Positions 37,767 to 48,091 of a stretch of 64,000 bases of DNA are shown here, one piece after another. Positions within the stretch are counted from its first letter, which is position 1; every line of letters begins with the position of its first letter. The stretch spans positions 682,001 to 746,000 of the forward strand of contig NZ_CP055481.1 in the NCBI RefSeq assembly GCF_013705725.1. Reading direction: 5' to 3'. The notes beneath the pieces were generated by a model. It was not told the DNA's origin. It made no database searches and saw nothing but the letters and a program-made list of their open reading frames with translations. The stretch comes from Klebsiella sp. RHBSTW-00484 (GTDB lineage Bacteria; Pseudomonadota; Gammaproteobacteria; Enterobacterales; Enterobacteriaceae). Position numbers and translations under genes: made by a program.

Positions 37767-38663
37767 ATGGCCAAAGAGAGAGCACTAACGCTGGAAGCGT
37801 TGCGCGTTATGGATGCGATTGACCGACGCGGAAGCTTTGCCGCTGCGGCTGATGAACTCGGTCGTGTTCCTTCGGCGCTGAGCTATACCATGCAAAAGCT
37901 GGAGGAGGAGCTTGATGTCGTGCTGTTTGACCGCTCAGGACATCGAACAAAATTCACCAACGTTGGGCGAATGCTGCTGGAGCGTGGACGGGTTCTGCTG
38001 GAAGCAGCGGATAAGTTGACGACCGACGCTGAAGCCCTGTCGCGCGGTTGGGAAACGCATCTGACTCTTGTCACCGAAGCGCTGGTGCCAACCACCAATC
38101 TATTCCCGCTGATTGAAAAGCTGGCGACCAAATCTAATACTCAGCTGTCGATCATTACTGAAGTGCTGGCCGGTGCGTGGGAGCGCCTCGAGCAGGGTCG
38201 GGCGGATATTGTCGTTGCGCCGGATATGCATTTTCGCTCATCGTCGGAAATTAATTCCCGCAAGCTTTACTCGGTGACAAGCGTCTACGTTGCCGCGCCG
38301 GATCATCCGATTCATCAAGAGCCAGAGCCGCTTTCTGAAGTTACGCGCGTGAAGTATCGCGGCGTAGCGGTGGCCGATACCGCTCGCGAACGCCCGGTAT
38401 TGACGGTGCAACTGCTCGACAAGCAGCCGCGATTAACCGTCAGTACGATTGAAGATAAACGTCAGGCGCTATTGGCAGGACTGGGCGTGGCGACAATGCC
38501 TTATCCGCTCGTTGAGCAGGATATTGCCGAAGGTCGTTTACGGGTGGTCAGCCCGGAATACAGTAATGAGGTTGATATCATTATGGCCTGGCGCCGCGAT
38601 AGTATGGGTGAAGCGAAGTCATGGTGTCTGCGCGAGATCCCGAAGCTGTTTATGAATAGATAG
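37767..38663 (+). CDS. yhaJ: LysR-type regulator YhaJ
   Basis: A 298-residue LysR regulator with an N-terminal helix-turn-helix (LRVMDAIDRRGSFAAAADEL and VPSALSYTMQKLEEELDVVLF, about residues 10-55) and a periplasmic-binding-type effector domain. It matches E. coli YhaJ, reported to sense aromatic compounds such as dinitrotoluene-derived quinols and to activate yqjF and virulence genes in pathogenic strains. Two adjacent ATGs are available; I use the second. yqjF, a known target, lies 2 kb away here. Confidence 0.92.
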   Translation: MAKERALTLEALRVMDAIDRRGSFAAAADELGRVPSALSYTMQKLEEELDVVLFDRSGHRTKFTNVGRMLLERGRVLLEAADKLTTDAEALSRGWETHLTLVTEALVPTTNLFPLIEKLATKSNTQLSIITEVLAGAWERLEQGRADIVVAPDMHFRSSSEINSRKLYSVTSVYVAAPDHPIHQEPEPLSEVTRVKYRGVAVADTARERPVLTVQLLDKQPRLTVSTIEDKRQALLAGLGVATMPYPLVEQDIAEGRLRVVSPEYSNEVDIIMAWRRDSMGEAKSWCLREIPKLFMNR

Positions 38664-38670
38664 AGCAACG

Positions 38671-38697
38671 TGCGCCCCTTTTTGGCAAGGGGCACAT
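38671..38697. other. Hairpin between convergent yhaJ and yhaH
   Basis: GCCCCTT/AAGGGGC with a 6-base loop, in the 36 bases between the two stop codons. There is no clear T-run on either side, so a terminator is only possible. Confidence 0.4.
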
Positions 38698-38699
38698 TG

Positions 38700-39068
38700 T
38701 TAGTATGAGGTTGGTTTTGGGTCCGGCCCGAAGCGGTTATTGCCGGGAGTACCGTTCTGGCAATTAAAGATAATGATCACCAGCCAGCCGATAACAGGAA
38801 TCAGCAGTAATAACAGCCACCATGCTGAACGGTCGGTGTCGTGCAAACGACGAAACTGCACCGCCCACCACGGTAAAAATACCAGTATGGCATAGATAGT
38901 CGTCAGGATGCCTTCTCCTCCCGCGCGCTGCCAGCCGAGCATCTTATCAATGATGCTGAGTACGCCAGTCAGGATGATGTTGACCAGAATAAACATCCAG
39001 TACTCTTTGCGCCGGGCACGGCCGCCAAATCCAAGATAGTTTTGTAATACTTTAAGATACCAGTCCAT
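38700..39068 (-). CDS. yhaH: DUF805 inner-membrane protein YhaH
   Basis: A 122-residue DUF805 membrane protein with four hydrophobic segments. YLGFGGRARRKEYWMFILVN and FRRLHDTDRSAWWLLL are the family signatures. It matches E. coli YhaH rather than its paralogue YhaI; only one of the pair is present here. The function is unknown. Confidence 0.9.
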   Translation of the reverse strand: MDWYLKVLQNYLGFGGRARRKEYWMFILVNIILTGVLSIIDKMLGWQRAGGEGILTTIYAILVFLPWWAVQFRRLHDTDRSAWWLLLLLIPVIGWLVIIIFNCQNGTPGNNRFGPDPKPTSY

Positions 39069-39167
39069 TTCTACGCCTCAATTAACCGTCAATCACTTGT
39101 TTTTAAAGCGATCGAAATAAGAATAGACGCGAATGAAATGTTGGCAAATATTTGCTGTATGAATTAC

Positions 39168-39189
39168 TGGGCGCTGTAAATAGCGCCCA
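39168..39189 (-). terminator. Possible terminator of yqjG
   Basis: TGGGCGCT/AGCGCCCA with a 6-base loop, six bases past the yqjG stop. The following minus-strand bases (GTAATTC) are only weakly T-rich. Confidence 0.5.
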
Positions 39190-39194
39190 ATATC

Positions 39195-40181
39195 TTAGCG
39201 GAAGCGAAGATCGCGGCCGTGCGGTTCGCTGAGATCCTGCTGTGGACCAATGGAGATAATCCCGGTTGGGTTGATCGTTTTATGACTACGATAGTAATGG
39301 TTGCGAATATGGGCAAAATCTACCGTTTCAGCAATGCCTGGCATCTGGTAGATATCCCGCAGGAAGCCATAAAGATTGAGGTAATCGCTGATGCGGTGTT
39401 TATCGCATTTAAAATGGGTCACATACACCGGGTCGAAGCGAACCAATGTAGTCCACAGGCGAATATCTGCCTCGGTTAACTGGTTACCCGTCAGGAAGCG
39501 GTGCTGTCCCAGGATTTGCTCAAGGCGCTCCAGCGAGGTAAATACCGCATCGACCGCTTCGTCGTAGGCCTGCTGGCTGGTGGCGAATCCAGCTTTATAA
39601 ACGCCGTTGTTAACGTTGTCGTAGATCCAGCCGTTCAGCTCATCAATTTGTTCACGCAGCTCAGGTGGATAGTAATCTCCGGCACGAGCCCCCAGCCCAT
39701 CGAAAGCGGAGTTGAGCATGCGGATGATTTCAGCCGACTCGTTACTGACGATGGTGTGCTGTTTTTTATCCCACAACACTGGCACCGTAACGCGCCCGCT
39801 GTATTGCGGATCGGCATGCAGGTAAAGCTGATAAAGAAATTCGTGCTGATAGAGGGTATCTCCAGTGGCCGCCGGAAAGTTATCGTCGAACGTCCAGCCG
39901 TTCTCGAACATTAAGGGGTTGACCACCGAGACGGAAATAAACGGCTCTAACCCTTTCAGCTTACGCAGAATTAAGGTGCGATGTGCCCATGGACAGGCAA
40001 GAGAAACGTACAGATGATAGCGGTCTTTTTCCGCCGGAAACCCGGGTTCACCACCCGGTCCTGGTGCACCGTCGGCGGTTAGCCAGTTGCGAAAGGCAGA
40101 AACAGAACGCTTGAACCGCCCTCCGGTGGATTGGGTGTCATACCAGGTATCGTGCCAGATGCCGTCAATTAATTGTCCCAT
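39195..40181 (-). CDS. yqjG: Glutathionyl-hydroquinone reductase YqjG
   Basis: A 328-residue Xi-class glutathione transferase that reduces glutathionyl-hydroquinones with glutathione. The catalytic Cys63 lies in SLACPWAHRTLI; the C-terminal helical domain contains LTEADIRLWTTLVRFDPVYV and ends near ISIGPQQDLSEPHGRD. The second of two adjacent ATGs gives the E. coli length. yqjF lies 67 bases upstream on the same strand but a terminator separates them. Confidence 0.94.
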   Translation of the reverse strand: MGQLIDGIWHDTWYDTQSTGGRFKRSVSAFRNWLTADGAPGPGGEPGFPAEKDRYHLYVSLACPWAHRTLILRKLKGLEPFISVSVVNPLMFENGWTFDDNFPAATGDTLYQHEFLYQLYLHADPQYSGRVTVPVLWDKKQHTIVSNESAEIIRMLNSAFDGLGARAGDYYPPELREQIDELNGWIYDNVNNGVYKAGFATSQQAYDEAVDAVFTSLERLEQILGQHRFLTGNQLTEADIRLWTTLVRFDPVYVTHFKCDKHRISDYLNLYGFLRDIYQMPGIAETVDFAHIRNHYYRSHKTINPTGIISIGPQQDLSEPHGRDLRFR

Positions 40182-40201
40182 CATTTCCTCCCTCAGATAG
40201 C

Positions 40202-40231
40202 AAAAGCGAGGAGATGTCCCCTCGCTTTTTT
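40202..40231 (-). terminator. Terminator between yqjF and yqjG
   Basis: AAAAGCGAGG/CCTCGCTTTT around an 8-base loop, with T-runs on both strands. It lies 18 bases past the yqjF stop on the minus strand. Confidence 0.82.
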
Positions 40232-40248
40232 TAATCAGTATAGTGCGC

Positions 40249-40641
40249 TTACCACTTTTTATTCAGCACACGGTCGATACTGAATGCGCCCGGGCCGGTG
40301 ATACCCAGCAGCAGGAAGCCGCCAGCGATGGTCAAGTTTTTCATGAACATCAGCGAGTTCACACCTTCAGCAAAGTTGCTGTGGAACAGGAACGCGGTCA
40401 GTACGGTGAAGCCTGCGGTGAACAGCGCGGTAGTGCGAGTCAGGAAACCGAACAGGATTGCCAGACCGCCGCCAAATTCAAGCAGAATAACCAGCGGCAG
40501 CATAAACCCAGGGACGCCCATGGCTTCCATATATTGTTGGGTACCCGCATAACCAGTGATTTTTCCCCAACCTGCGGTGATAAACAGAATTGGCATCAGA
40601 ATGCGTGCTACCAGTACACCAACATCTTCTAATTTTTTCAT
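40249..40641 (-). CDS. yqjF: DoxX-family membrane protein YqjF
   Basis: A 130-residue DoxX/DoxD-like membrane protein with four hydrophobic segments: VARILMPILFITAGWGKITG near the N terminus, then ILLEFGGGLAILFGFLTR. In E. coli YqjF responds to nitroaromatic compounds through YhaJ and may handle quinone-type products, in line with its neighbour yqjG. It is expressed as a single gene between terminators. Confidence 0.91.
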   Translation of the reverse strand: MKKLEDVGVLVARILMPILFITAGWGKITGYAGTQQYMEAMGVPGFMLPLVILLEFGGGLAILFGFLTRTTALFTAGFTVLTAFLFHSNFAEGVNSLMFMKNLTIAGGFLLLGITGPGAFSIDRVLNKKW

Positions 40642-40865
40642 TTCTTACTCCATAAAACCCAAAGGGCGGCGATTTTGTTTTTTGGTGCAATCCTGCGTAT
40701 GACGCGGGGTTGCTGTCGATGGAGTGAATATTAGCGAGGCTGTGACGTAATTGTTAGCAAGGAAAACTGTAGATCTACTTCAAAGATTCTGAGTAACCAT
40801 TGATAAAGCAAATGAATAGAAGGGCCGACTGAGCGGTCTGGATAATGGTGTTCGGTGGGGGACGT

Positions 40866-40893
40866 TAAATAAGAAGAGGCACAGATGTGCCTC
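40866..40893 (-). terminator. Terminator of the yqjDEK unit
   Basis: GAGGCACA/TGTGCCTC with a 2-base loop overlaps the yqjK stop codon; the minus strand continues TTCTTATTT. The rest of the 250-base gap to yqjF shows no clear gene. Confidence 0.58.
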
Positions 40894-41191
40894 AGCGTGT
40901 TGATTGCTGACGCAGCAGGCCACGGGCCATGCGCCAGGTGCTCCAGAGACCAAAACTGCGTTTCGTCCAACGGAGTAAAAAGCGCGGGTGGCGGACAGAC
41001 CACACTGCGACGAGGCCGCTGCCGACCATCGCCCATGAACGCAAGTTAAGTAGAGTATGCCAGCCGCGATCTATTGGCGCGGTTGCTTCCAGCCAGTCGC
41101 GACGGCTGGCGTTGAGATCCAGCCGTTGCTGTTGGATTAGACGCAGCAGACGTGCTTTTTGCCGTTCACGTTCCTGTTGGTCGCGGCTCAT
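40892..41191 (-). CDS. yqjK: YqjK family protein
   Basis: A 99-residue protein matching E. coli YqjK: a charged N-terminal helix (RDQQERERQKARLLRLIQQQ) followed by a moderately hydrophobic segment. The function is unknown. Its start overlaps the yqjE stop by four bases, so the genes yqjD-yqjE-yqjK are translated together. Confidence 0.87.
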   Translation of the reverse strand: MSRDQQERERQKARLLRLIQQQRLDLNASRRDWLEATAPIDRGWHTLLNLRSWAMVGSGLVAVWSVRHPRFLLRWTKRSFGLWSTWRMARGLLRQQSTR

Positions 41192-41586
41192 GGCTTATCG
41201 TCCTCCAGCAAGGACCTGTCGTTAGCCAGTTCCTGACGCGTAAGGCGCAGAAACGTCGAACGTCGGGCCTTACTAAGCGTCCAGATACCGCCGATCAGCG
41301 CCGCCAGCAGCAGGGTCACGGTGGTGGCTATCATCACGTTCAGGCGATATTGCGCATCAACGGCCCAGATAATGAGGACCAGCAGGCTCATCAACCCGAA
41401 TGCAGCAAATAGCAACGTCAGCCCCAGCATCAGGAACAGCTGAAAGAGATTCGCTTTCTCCTCTTCCAGCTCCACGACCACCAGGCGCAGGCGCGTTTCC
41501 ACCATTTCGACCAGCAGGGTAACTATCCGCTGACCAATGCCGAAAACGCTTTGCCCCGGCCCCTGCGTGTGTTGAGAGTTTGCCAT
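41188..41586 (-). CDS. yqjE: Inner-membrane protein YqjE (holin-like superfamily)
   Basis: A 132-residue protein with two long hydrophobic helices (LFLMLGLTLLFAAFGLMSLL and MIATTVTLLLAALIGGIWTL) after an amphipathic N terminus, matching YqjE (phage-holin superfamily 6 fold). The role is unknown. I start at MANSQHTQG, two bases after yqjD; a longer frame runs back into yqjD and is not conserved. Confidence 0.87.
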   Translation of the reverse strand: MANSQHTQGPGQSVFGIGQRIVTLLVEMVETRLRLVVVELEEEKANLFQLFLMLGLTLLFAAFGLMSLLVLIIWAVDAQYRLNVMIATTVTLLLAALIGGIWTLSKARRSTFLRLTRQELANDRSLLEDDKP

Positions 41587-41588
41587 AA

Positions 41589-41894
41589 TCAGCGACGCGT
41601 CAGCAGAACACCCAGCACCAATCCGACAGCTGCGCCAATTCCGACGCCAGTCCACGGATTTTCGCGGACGTATTCATCGGCGCGAGCAGCGGTTTCGCGC
41701 GTTTGCTTCACAATGGCGTCGCTGGTTTCTCCCAAACGAACGCGGCTCTCTTTCAGCGCGCTTTCGGCTTTGCTACGCAGCTTACCAATCTCTTCTTTCG
41801 ATTTATCCGTGGAGGAGTTCAGCACTTCTTCCAGGGTGTCAGCCAGCGTTTTCAGTTCCGCACGCAGGTCTTCTGCAACGTTATCTTTAGCCAT
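41589..41894 (-). CDS. yqjD: Membrane-anchored ribosome-binding protein YqjD (DUF883)
   Basis: A 101-residue ElaB/YqjD/YgaM-family protein. A long helical N-terminal part (EDLRAELKTLADTLEEVLNS) leads to a C-terminal membrane segment (GVGIGAAVGLVLGVLLTRR). In E. coli YqjD is made in stationary phase, sits in the inner membrane and binds 70S ribosomes. First of yqjDEK; an ERIC element lies 27 bases upstream of its start. Confidence 0.92.
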   Translation of the reverse strand: MAKDNVAEDLRAELKTLADTLEEVLNSSTDKSKEEIGKLRSKAESALKESRVRLGETSDAIVKQTRETAARADEYVRENPWTGVGIGAAVGLVLGVLLTRR

Positions 41895-41921
41895 TTTTTT
41901 CTCCTGTTAAAGTGATCCATA

Positions 41922-42049
41922 TATACCTGTCATACTTCAAGCTGCTTGTGCGTTGGCTACGCTCGCTCACCCCAGTCACTTACGGAAGTCAAGCTCCTGG
42001 GGATTCTCTCACTTGCCGCCTTCACGCAACTCGAATTATTTTAGGTATA
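41922..42049. repeat. ERIC element between yqjC and yqjD
   Basis: A 128-bp element bounded by TATACCT and AGGTATA, containing CGCTCACCCCAGTCACTTAC and AGCTCCTGGGGATTC. It is about 80-90% alike by eye to the ERIC at 29825-29951 and in the same orientation. It fills most of the gap between yqjC and yqjD. Confidence 0.96.
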
Positions 42050-42065
42050 GGTCGTTCTTAATGCA

Positions 42066-42434
42066 TTAATACTCACGAGATTGCAGCGTTTTCAGCTCTT
42101 GCTGCGCTTCATCAAGTTTATGCTGGCGTTTGCTGATTTTGTCAGCATCGCCTTTCTGTTCGGCTTCGCGCAGATCGTTCTGCCGTTCGGCTATCTCTGC
42201 TTGCTGTTTGGCGATTTTTTGCTGGTGTTCAGCTTTGAGCTTACTGTCGCTGCAGTTTGCTCTGACTTCACTAAGCGCCCGATTCAAACCATCAATACGG
42301 TTCTGATTATGATGTTTTTCTGCGTAGCTAATCTCCCGCTGGATGTCCTGCTCTTTTTCCTGACAAGGGGAGATGGCAAAGGCGCTGGTGCTAAGTGAAG
42401 TCAGTACCAGGATCAAAGCGATGCGGTGTTTCAT
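42066..42434 (-). CDS. yqjC: Periplasmic DUF1090 protein YqjC
   Basis: A 122-residue secreted protein: signal peptide MKHRIALILVLTSLSTSAFA, then a mature part starting ISPCQEKEQDIQREI that is largely coiled coil (KAEHQQKIAKQQAEIAERQN). Two cysteines may form a disulfide. It matches YqjC, reported among acid-stress-related genes. It stands before yqjDEK, separated by the ERIC element. Confidence 0.9.
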   Translation of the reverse strand: MKHRIALILVLTSLSTSAFAISPCQEKEQDIQREISYAEKHHNQNRIDGLNRALSEVRANCSDSKLKAEHQQKIAKQQAEIAERQNDLREAEQKGDADKISKRQHKLDEAQQELKTLQSREY

Positions 42435-42584
42435 GGATGCTACCTTCCATTGTGTGAGGGCATATCTAACGACTATACCCGATCCAGTTGATTAACGTGG
42501 GTCTGGTCACCCCCGCGAACTTAAGCATAGTAAGTAAAACGGAGAATCACCAAACCGGGTGAAAATATTCGGAATTTTCGTTGC

Positions 42585-42971
42585 TTATCCGAATCTATGC
42601 GGGGTATCGCGCAGGCGTGAAATCCAGGCCGTCGGCGAATTATCATCGTCCAGCAAGGCAATAATATAGCCATGCGGCAGAGCGCGGCCCAGCACTTCTT
42701 TGGCTGCGACGCCCTGGGCGTTGGAGTCAAACTTGATTAACAGGCCATCATTTTGCGGCGTAATGCTTTTAAAACGGATGCCGTTGGCGTCGAGATGATG
42801 CCAGACGGAAAAACCATCCGGCATGCTGATTCCCTGACTGACCGGGCGGATTGCCAGCGTGGATTCCTGCTGTTGCACGGTCAGCCAGAGCCAGAACAGA
42901 CCACACAGGAGTAACGAGCCGCCCAGCACCCAGCTTATGTGACGCAGTGTAGGACGTTTAATCACCATCAT
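42585..42971 (-). CDS. mzrA: Modulator of EnvZ/OmpR, MzrA
   Basis: A 128-residue inner-membrane protein with one N-terminal membrane helix and a periplasmic domain (LAIRPVSQGISMPDGFSVWH, HLDANGIRFKSITPQNDGLL). It matches E. coli MzrA (127 residues), which interacts with EnvZ and links CpxA to the EnvZ/OmpR system. Two adjacent ATGs are possible; the first overlaps the yqjA stop (TGATG), the second gives the E. coli length. Confidence 0.91.
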   Translation of the reverse strand: MMVIKRPTLRHISWVLGGSLLLCGLFWLWLTVQQQESTLAIRPVSQGISMPDGFSVWHHLDANGIRFKSITPQNDGLLIKFDSNAQGVAAKEVLGRALPHGYIIALLDDDNSPTAWISRLRDTPHRFG

Positions 42972-43633
42972 CAGCTCCGGCTTCTGTGTTTTTTCTTCCA
43001 CAGGACAACCAGCGAGCCAATCAAACCAAACACCAGCAGCGCGACGGGCAGCAGCATCAGGCAGGACATCAGCTGATCTTCATACTTCAGGAATACCGGC
43101 GTTTTCCCCAGCAGATATCCCAGCGAGGTGAGAATCAAAACCCACAGCAGGCCGCTCATCCAGTTAAAGAACTGGAAGCGCGTGCTGCTCAGGCCCGATA
43201 GCCCGGCAATGGTTGGCAGCAGCGTGCGGACGAAGGCGATAAAACGGCCTATCAGCAACGCAGAAAGCCCGTGTTTATGGAAAAGGTGATGCGCGCGCTG
43301 GTGGTAGTGTGAGGGTAGGTGCGAAAGCCAGTTTTGTACGATTCGCGTATTACCCAGCCAGCGACCCTGAATGTAGCTTAGCCAGCAGCCGAGACTTGCC
43401 GCAGCGGTGAGGAGCAACAGCGTTTCAGGAAAGCCCATCGCGCCCTTAGCAATCAACACGCCGACCAGTACGAGCAGGCTGTCGCCCGGTAGAAAGGCAG
43501 CTGGTAACAAACCGTTCTCAAGGAACAAAATCATAAATAAGACAAAATACAGCATGCCAATCATGGACGGATTAGCGAGTGTTTCGTAATCCTGAGCCCA
43601 CAATGCATTTAACAATTGGGTTAATAGTTCCAT
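42971..43633 (-). CDS. yqjA: DedA-family membrane protein YqjA
   Basis: A 220-residue DedA-family protein with about five to six hydrophobic segments. [20 protein letters not shown] and [19 protein letters not shown] hold the acidic and Arg residues essential in this family. In E. coli YqjA with YghB supports envelope lipid handling and cell division, and YqjA is needed for alkaline/osmotic tolerance. It is co-transcribed with mzrA. Confidence 0.94.
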   Translation of the reverse strand: MELLTQLLNALWAQDYETLANPSMIGMLYFVLFMILFLENGLLPAAFLPGDSLLVLVGVLIAKGAMGFPETLLLLTAAASLGCWLSYIQGRWLGNTRIVQNWLSHLPSHYHQRAHHLFHKHGLSALLIGRFIAFVRTLLPTIAGLSGLSSTRFQFFNWMSGLLWVLILTSLGYLLGKTPVFLKYEDQLMSCLMLLPVALLVFGLIGSLVVLWKKKHRSRS

Positions 43634-43971
43634 TCACGATTCCTGGTACATCGGTTAACGGCACGTCTGAACGCGGTGTATGCATGGCGACATGGCTTCT
43701 TATTGGATTATGGTCGCTGCTGCGCTCTGAACGGATCCCTGTTTAAAAGTGAAGTAAGCAAAAGCTAACTCTCAGAACGACAAAATGCATCTAATTGTAA
43801 CAAACCAGCTGACTTTACGTCATAGAAATTGCTGTTTGTTGCATATTGATTTTGCTGATTGCGAAGGAGGGAGGCGAGAGTATTTACACAGGCTGACACT
43901 ATATATGTTTTGCTTACCCTGTGGGGTTTGCGGGCAGCGGCGCAATGGCTGCCCGGGAAGATGATAATGGT
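43634..43971. other. Intergenic region between yqjA and exuR
   Basis: These 338 bases separate the start of yqjA from the end of exuR. I see no coding sequence. Near the exuR end a GGGCAGC/GCTGCCC hairpin (about 43933-43955) without a T-run may act as a weak terminator. The yqjA promoter should lie here; E. coli yqjA-mzrA is under CpxR control, but I could not find a convincing CpxR box. Confidence 0.5.
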
Positions 43972-44748
43972 CTATTTTGCGCCGTTGGCAGCGGTATCGA
44001 GATGAACGACCGGATTATCAGCAAACAGATAGCGGTCCGCATTGAATTCGAAGTCATCGCTGGTTTCGTTAAACAGCATGAGCTTGGTGTTTTCCAGATG
44101 CTGCCACATGGCCAGTTTTGCCGCGTGTGGATCCTTGCGGATAAGCGCTTTGAGGATTTGGTCATGATCGTCACACCAGTTATCGACGGTGCGCAGGTCG
44201 ATGTGGTCGTGCAGCTTTTTCCAGTACGGGTTATGCACACGCTGAGTCCACATCTTTTCAACGATGGCGGCTAAGGCGGTGTTTTGCGTCGCCAGCGCCA
44301 CCTGAACGTGAAACTGGAGATCCCACTCGGAATCGCGGAAGCATTTTTCTTTACGCGCTTTCTCCTGGATTTCCATCAGTTTCATGATGTCTTGCTTGGT
44401 CACCTGAGTGGCAGCGAACTCGGCGATATTACTTTCAATGAGCTGACGGGCTTGCAGCAGCTCAAACGGACCATAGCTGGCGAACTCCAGCGACTCATCA
44501 GGAATTTGCTGATGTTTCGGTTGGTTAGCAATAACGTGAATGCCTGACCCCTTACGGACTTCAACGTAGCCTTCCACTTCCAGCATAATAATGGCTTCGC
44601 GAACCACGGTGCGGCTAACGCTTTTTTCATCAGCGATAAACCGCTCTGCGGGCAGTTTATCGCCCACAAGGTAGACACCTTGTTCAATACGCGTCTTCAG
44701 CTCGGCGGCAAGCTGCTGATACAAACGACGCGATTCAGTGATTTCCAT
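43972..44748 (-). CDS. exuR: Hexuronate regulon repressor ExuR (GntR family)
   Basis: A 258-residue GntR/FadR-type regulator: winged helix at about residues 8-75 ([20 protein letters not shown] and [20 protein letters not shown]), then an FCD ligand-binding domain. It matches E. coli ExuR, which represses exuT, uxaCA and uxaB and responds to galacturonate and glucuronate. A palindrome like an ExuR site lies just upstream, which suggests autoregulation. Confidence 0.94.
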   Translation of the reverse strand: MEITESRRLYQQLAAELKTRIEQGVYLVGDKLPAERFIADEKSVSRTVVREAIIMLEVEGYVEVRKGSGIHVIANQPKHQQIPDESLEFASYGPFELLQARQLIESNIAEFAATQVTKQDIMKLMEIQEKARKEKCFRDSEWDLQFHVQVALATQNTALAAIVEKMWTQRVHNPYWKKLHDHIDLRTVDNWCDDHDQILKALIRKDPHAAKLAMWQHLENTKLMLFNETSDDFEFNADRYLFADNPVVHLDTAANGAK

Positions 44749-44780
44749 ATTCGCTCCCGGGAGATGGCGACAATATTGGA

Positions 44781-44798
44781 TTTGTTATACCACTTTTA
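44781..44798. promoter_or_regulatory. ExuR-like operator upstream of exuR
   Basis: On the minus strand AAAAGTGGTATAACAAA resembles the ExuR consensus around GGTATACC. It lies 33-50 bases before the exuR start, the usual place for autorepression. Confidence 0.42.
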
Positions 44799-44823
44799 CG
44801 TACATCTCACCACCAGAAGAGAC

Positions 44824-44851
44824 GAAAAAGCCGCCTTTATACAGGCGGCTT
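44824..44851 (-). terminator. Rho-independent terminator of exuT
   Basis: AAGCCGCCT/AGGCGGCTT stem with a 6-base loop, followed on the minus strand by TTTTTCG; it begins 27 bases after the exuT stop. Confidence 0.87.
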
Positions 44852-44877
44852 TCATGTCCTAATTAACCAGGTAGACT

Positions 44878-46179
44878 CTAGCTTTGCGTTGCCGGTTTAC
44901 TGGTGTTTAACGGCGTGGGATCGTCATCGGCTGATTTATTTTTCAGGACCGTCCAGATAACCACGGCACCCAGCAGATCGAATATCGCCAGCACGGCGAA
45001 CAGCGGACTAAAGCCGATGGTATCAGCCAGTGCACCGACGACCAGGGCAAACATAGTACTGGCCAGCCATGCGGCCATACCGGTCAGGCCGTTTGCTGTT
45101 GCCACTTCGTTACGACCAAATACGTCGGAAGAGAGCGTGATCAGCGCACCGGACAGCGCCTGGTGAGCAAAGCCACCGACGCACAGCAGCGCGATAGCCA
45201 CGAATGGGCTGGTAAACAGACCGATCATCCCTGGACCAATCATCAGTAGCGCACCCATGGTGACCACCATTTTACGCGAAACGATCAGGTTAACGCCAAA
45301 CCAGCGTTGGAACAGCGGCGGCAGGTAACCCCCAATGATGCACCCGAGGTCAGCAAACAGCATTGGCATCCACGCAAACATGGCGATCTCTTTCAGGTTA
45401 AAGCCGTAAACTTTAAACATGAACAGCGGGATCCACGCGTTGAAGGTCCCCCATGCAGGTTCTGCAAGGAAGCGCGGCAGGGCGATACCCCAGAACTGAC
45501 GGTTGCGCAGAATCTGCCATGGGGACATTTTCTTGCCGTTATTGGTCTGATGCTGAGACTCCTGGCCACCAATGATATATTCGCGTTCTTCTTCGGTTAA
45601 TTTTTTCTGATCGCGCGGGTGTTTGTAGAAAACCAGCCAGGCCATTGCCCAGGCAAAGCTCAGGACGCCGGAGATAATAAACGCCATCTGCCAGCTGTGC
45701 ATTACGATAGCCCATACCACCAGCGGTGGCGCGATCATTGCACCGATAGAAGAGCCAACGTTGAAGTAGCCGACGGCGATTGAACGCTCTTTTGCCGGGA
45801 ACCATTCAGAGCTGGCCTTCAGACCTGCGGGGATCATCGCGGCTTCAGCGGCACCTACTGCGCCACGCGCCAGCGCCAGGCCGCCCCAGCTTCCCGCCAG
45901 CGCCGTGGAGCCGCAGAAGACTGCCCAGGCAACAGCAAAGAAGGCATAGCCGATTTTGGTACCCAAAACGTCCAGCACGTAGCCAGCGACAGGCTGCATC
46001 ACGGTATAAGCAGCGGAATAGGCTGCGATGATATAGGAGTACTGTTGGGTGGAGATGTGTAACTCTTCCATCAGAGTTGGCGCAGCTGCCGCCACAGTGT
46101 TACGCGTCAGGTACCCGAGCACGGTGCCTAACGTCACCAGCGCGATCATGTACCAACGTAACCCTTTAATTTTACGCAT
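44878..46179 (-). CDS. exuT: Hexuronate transporter ExuT (MFS)
   Basis: A 433-residue major-facilitator symporter for galacturonate and glucuronate, with about twelve membrane segments. It begins MRKIKGLRWYMIALVTLGTV; YLTRNTVAAAAPTLMEELHI and GAAEAAMIPAGLKASSEWFP are typical of this anion:cation symporter group. It is a distant paralogue of GarP in this window. It is divergent from uxaCA over 481 bases. Confidence 0.94.
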   Translation of the reverse strand: MRKIKGLRWYMIALVTLGTVLGYLTRNTVAAAAPTLMEELHISTQQYSYIIAAYSAAYTVMQPVAGYVLDVLGTKIGYAFFAVAWAVFCGSTALAGSWGGLALARGAVGAAEAAMIPAGLKASSEWFPAKERSIAVGYFNVGSSIGAMIAPPLVVWAIVMHSWQMAFIISGVLSFAWAMAWLVFYKHPRDQKKLTEEEREYIIGGQESQHQTNNGKKMSPWQILRNRQFWGIALPRFLAEPAWGTFNAWIPLFMFKVYGFNLKEIAMFAWMPMLFADLGCIIGGYLPPLFQRWFGVNLIVSRKMVVTMGALLMIGPGMIGLFTSPFVAIALLCVGGFAHQALSGALITLSSDVFGRNEVATANGLTGMAAWLASTMFALVVGALADTIGFSPLFAVLAIFDLLGAVVIWTVLKNKSADDDPTPLNTSKPATQS

Positions 46180-46426
46180 GTAAACCTCGTCGTTTATTTT
46201 ATATCCGCAGCCAGTGCGGCTATCTTCCAGCCCTGTAACCGAGGCGAAGAAGGTGAAACGGAGGGCTCATGAGAGGAAACCTCATATGGCCCGAACCTTG
46301 CCATTAATTGTTGTGTCTAGTTCGGTGTCCATACCGGTCAATCCGATGTGATTTATCATCGGTAATACATTCCGTCGGTTTATATGTTTCGACGGCAGCA
46401 AGATAACTTGTCATACAACTTCAAAA

Positions 46427-46442
46427 GGTGAGTGACATCACA
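46427..46442. promoter_or_regulatory. CRP-binding site candidate between exuT and uxaC
   Basis: GGTGAGTGACATCACA matches TGTGAN6TCACA at nine of ten fixed positions. Catabolite activation of the hexuronate genes is known in E. coli. Confidence 0.55.
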
Positions 46443-46484
46443 AAAGTGGGAAAGTTTGTGTGGGCATTTATTTCTTTGAGAGGG

Positions 46485-46515
46485 GCCAGAGCTGGCGCGC
46501 CCTGGCGGGCTTTTT
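46485..46515 (+). other. Overlapping hairpins with a T-run in the uxaC leader region
   Basis: Two adjacent hairpins, GCCAG/CTGGC (46485-46496) and GCCC/GGGC (46499-46510) followed by TTTTT, could refold because the first GCCAG can also pair with the CTGGC at 46502-46506. The plus strand has no gene before this point, so it would act on a leader or small RNA. Stems are short, so this is tentative. Confidence 0.38.
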
Positions 46516-46558
46516 ACTCCTTTGATGGTAATTTATTTATTGACGTTTATTGATCTAA

Positions 46559-48073
<1,515 letters not shown>

Positions 48074-48091
48074 GACCAGAGGTCGGTTGAT

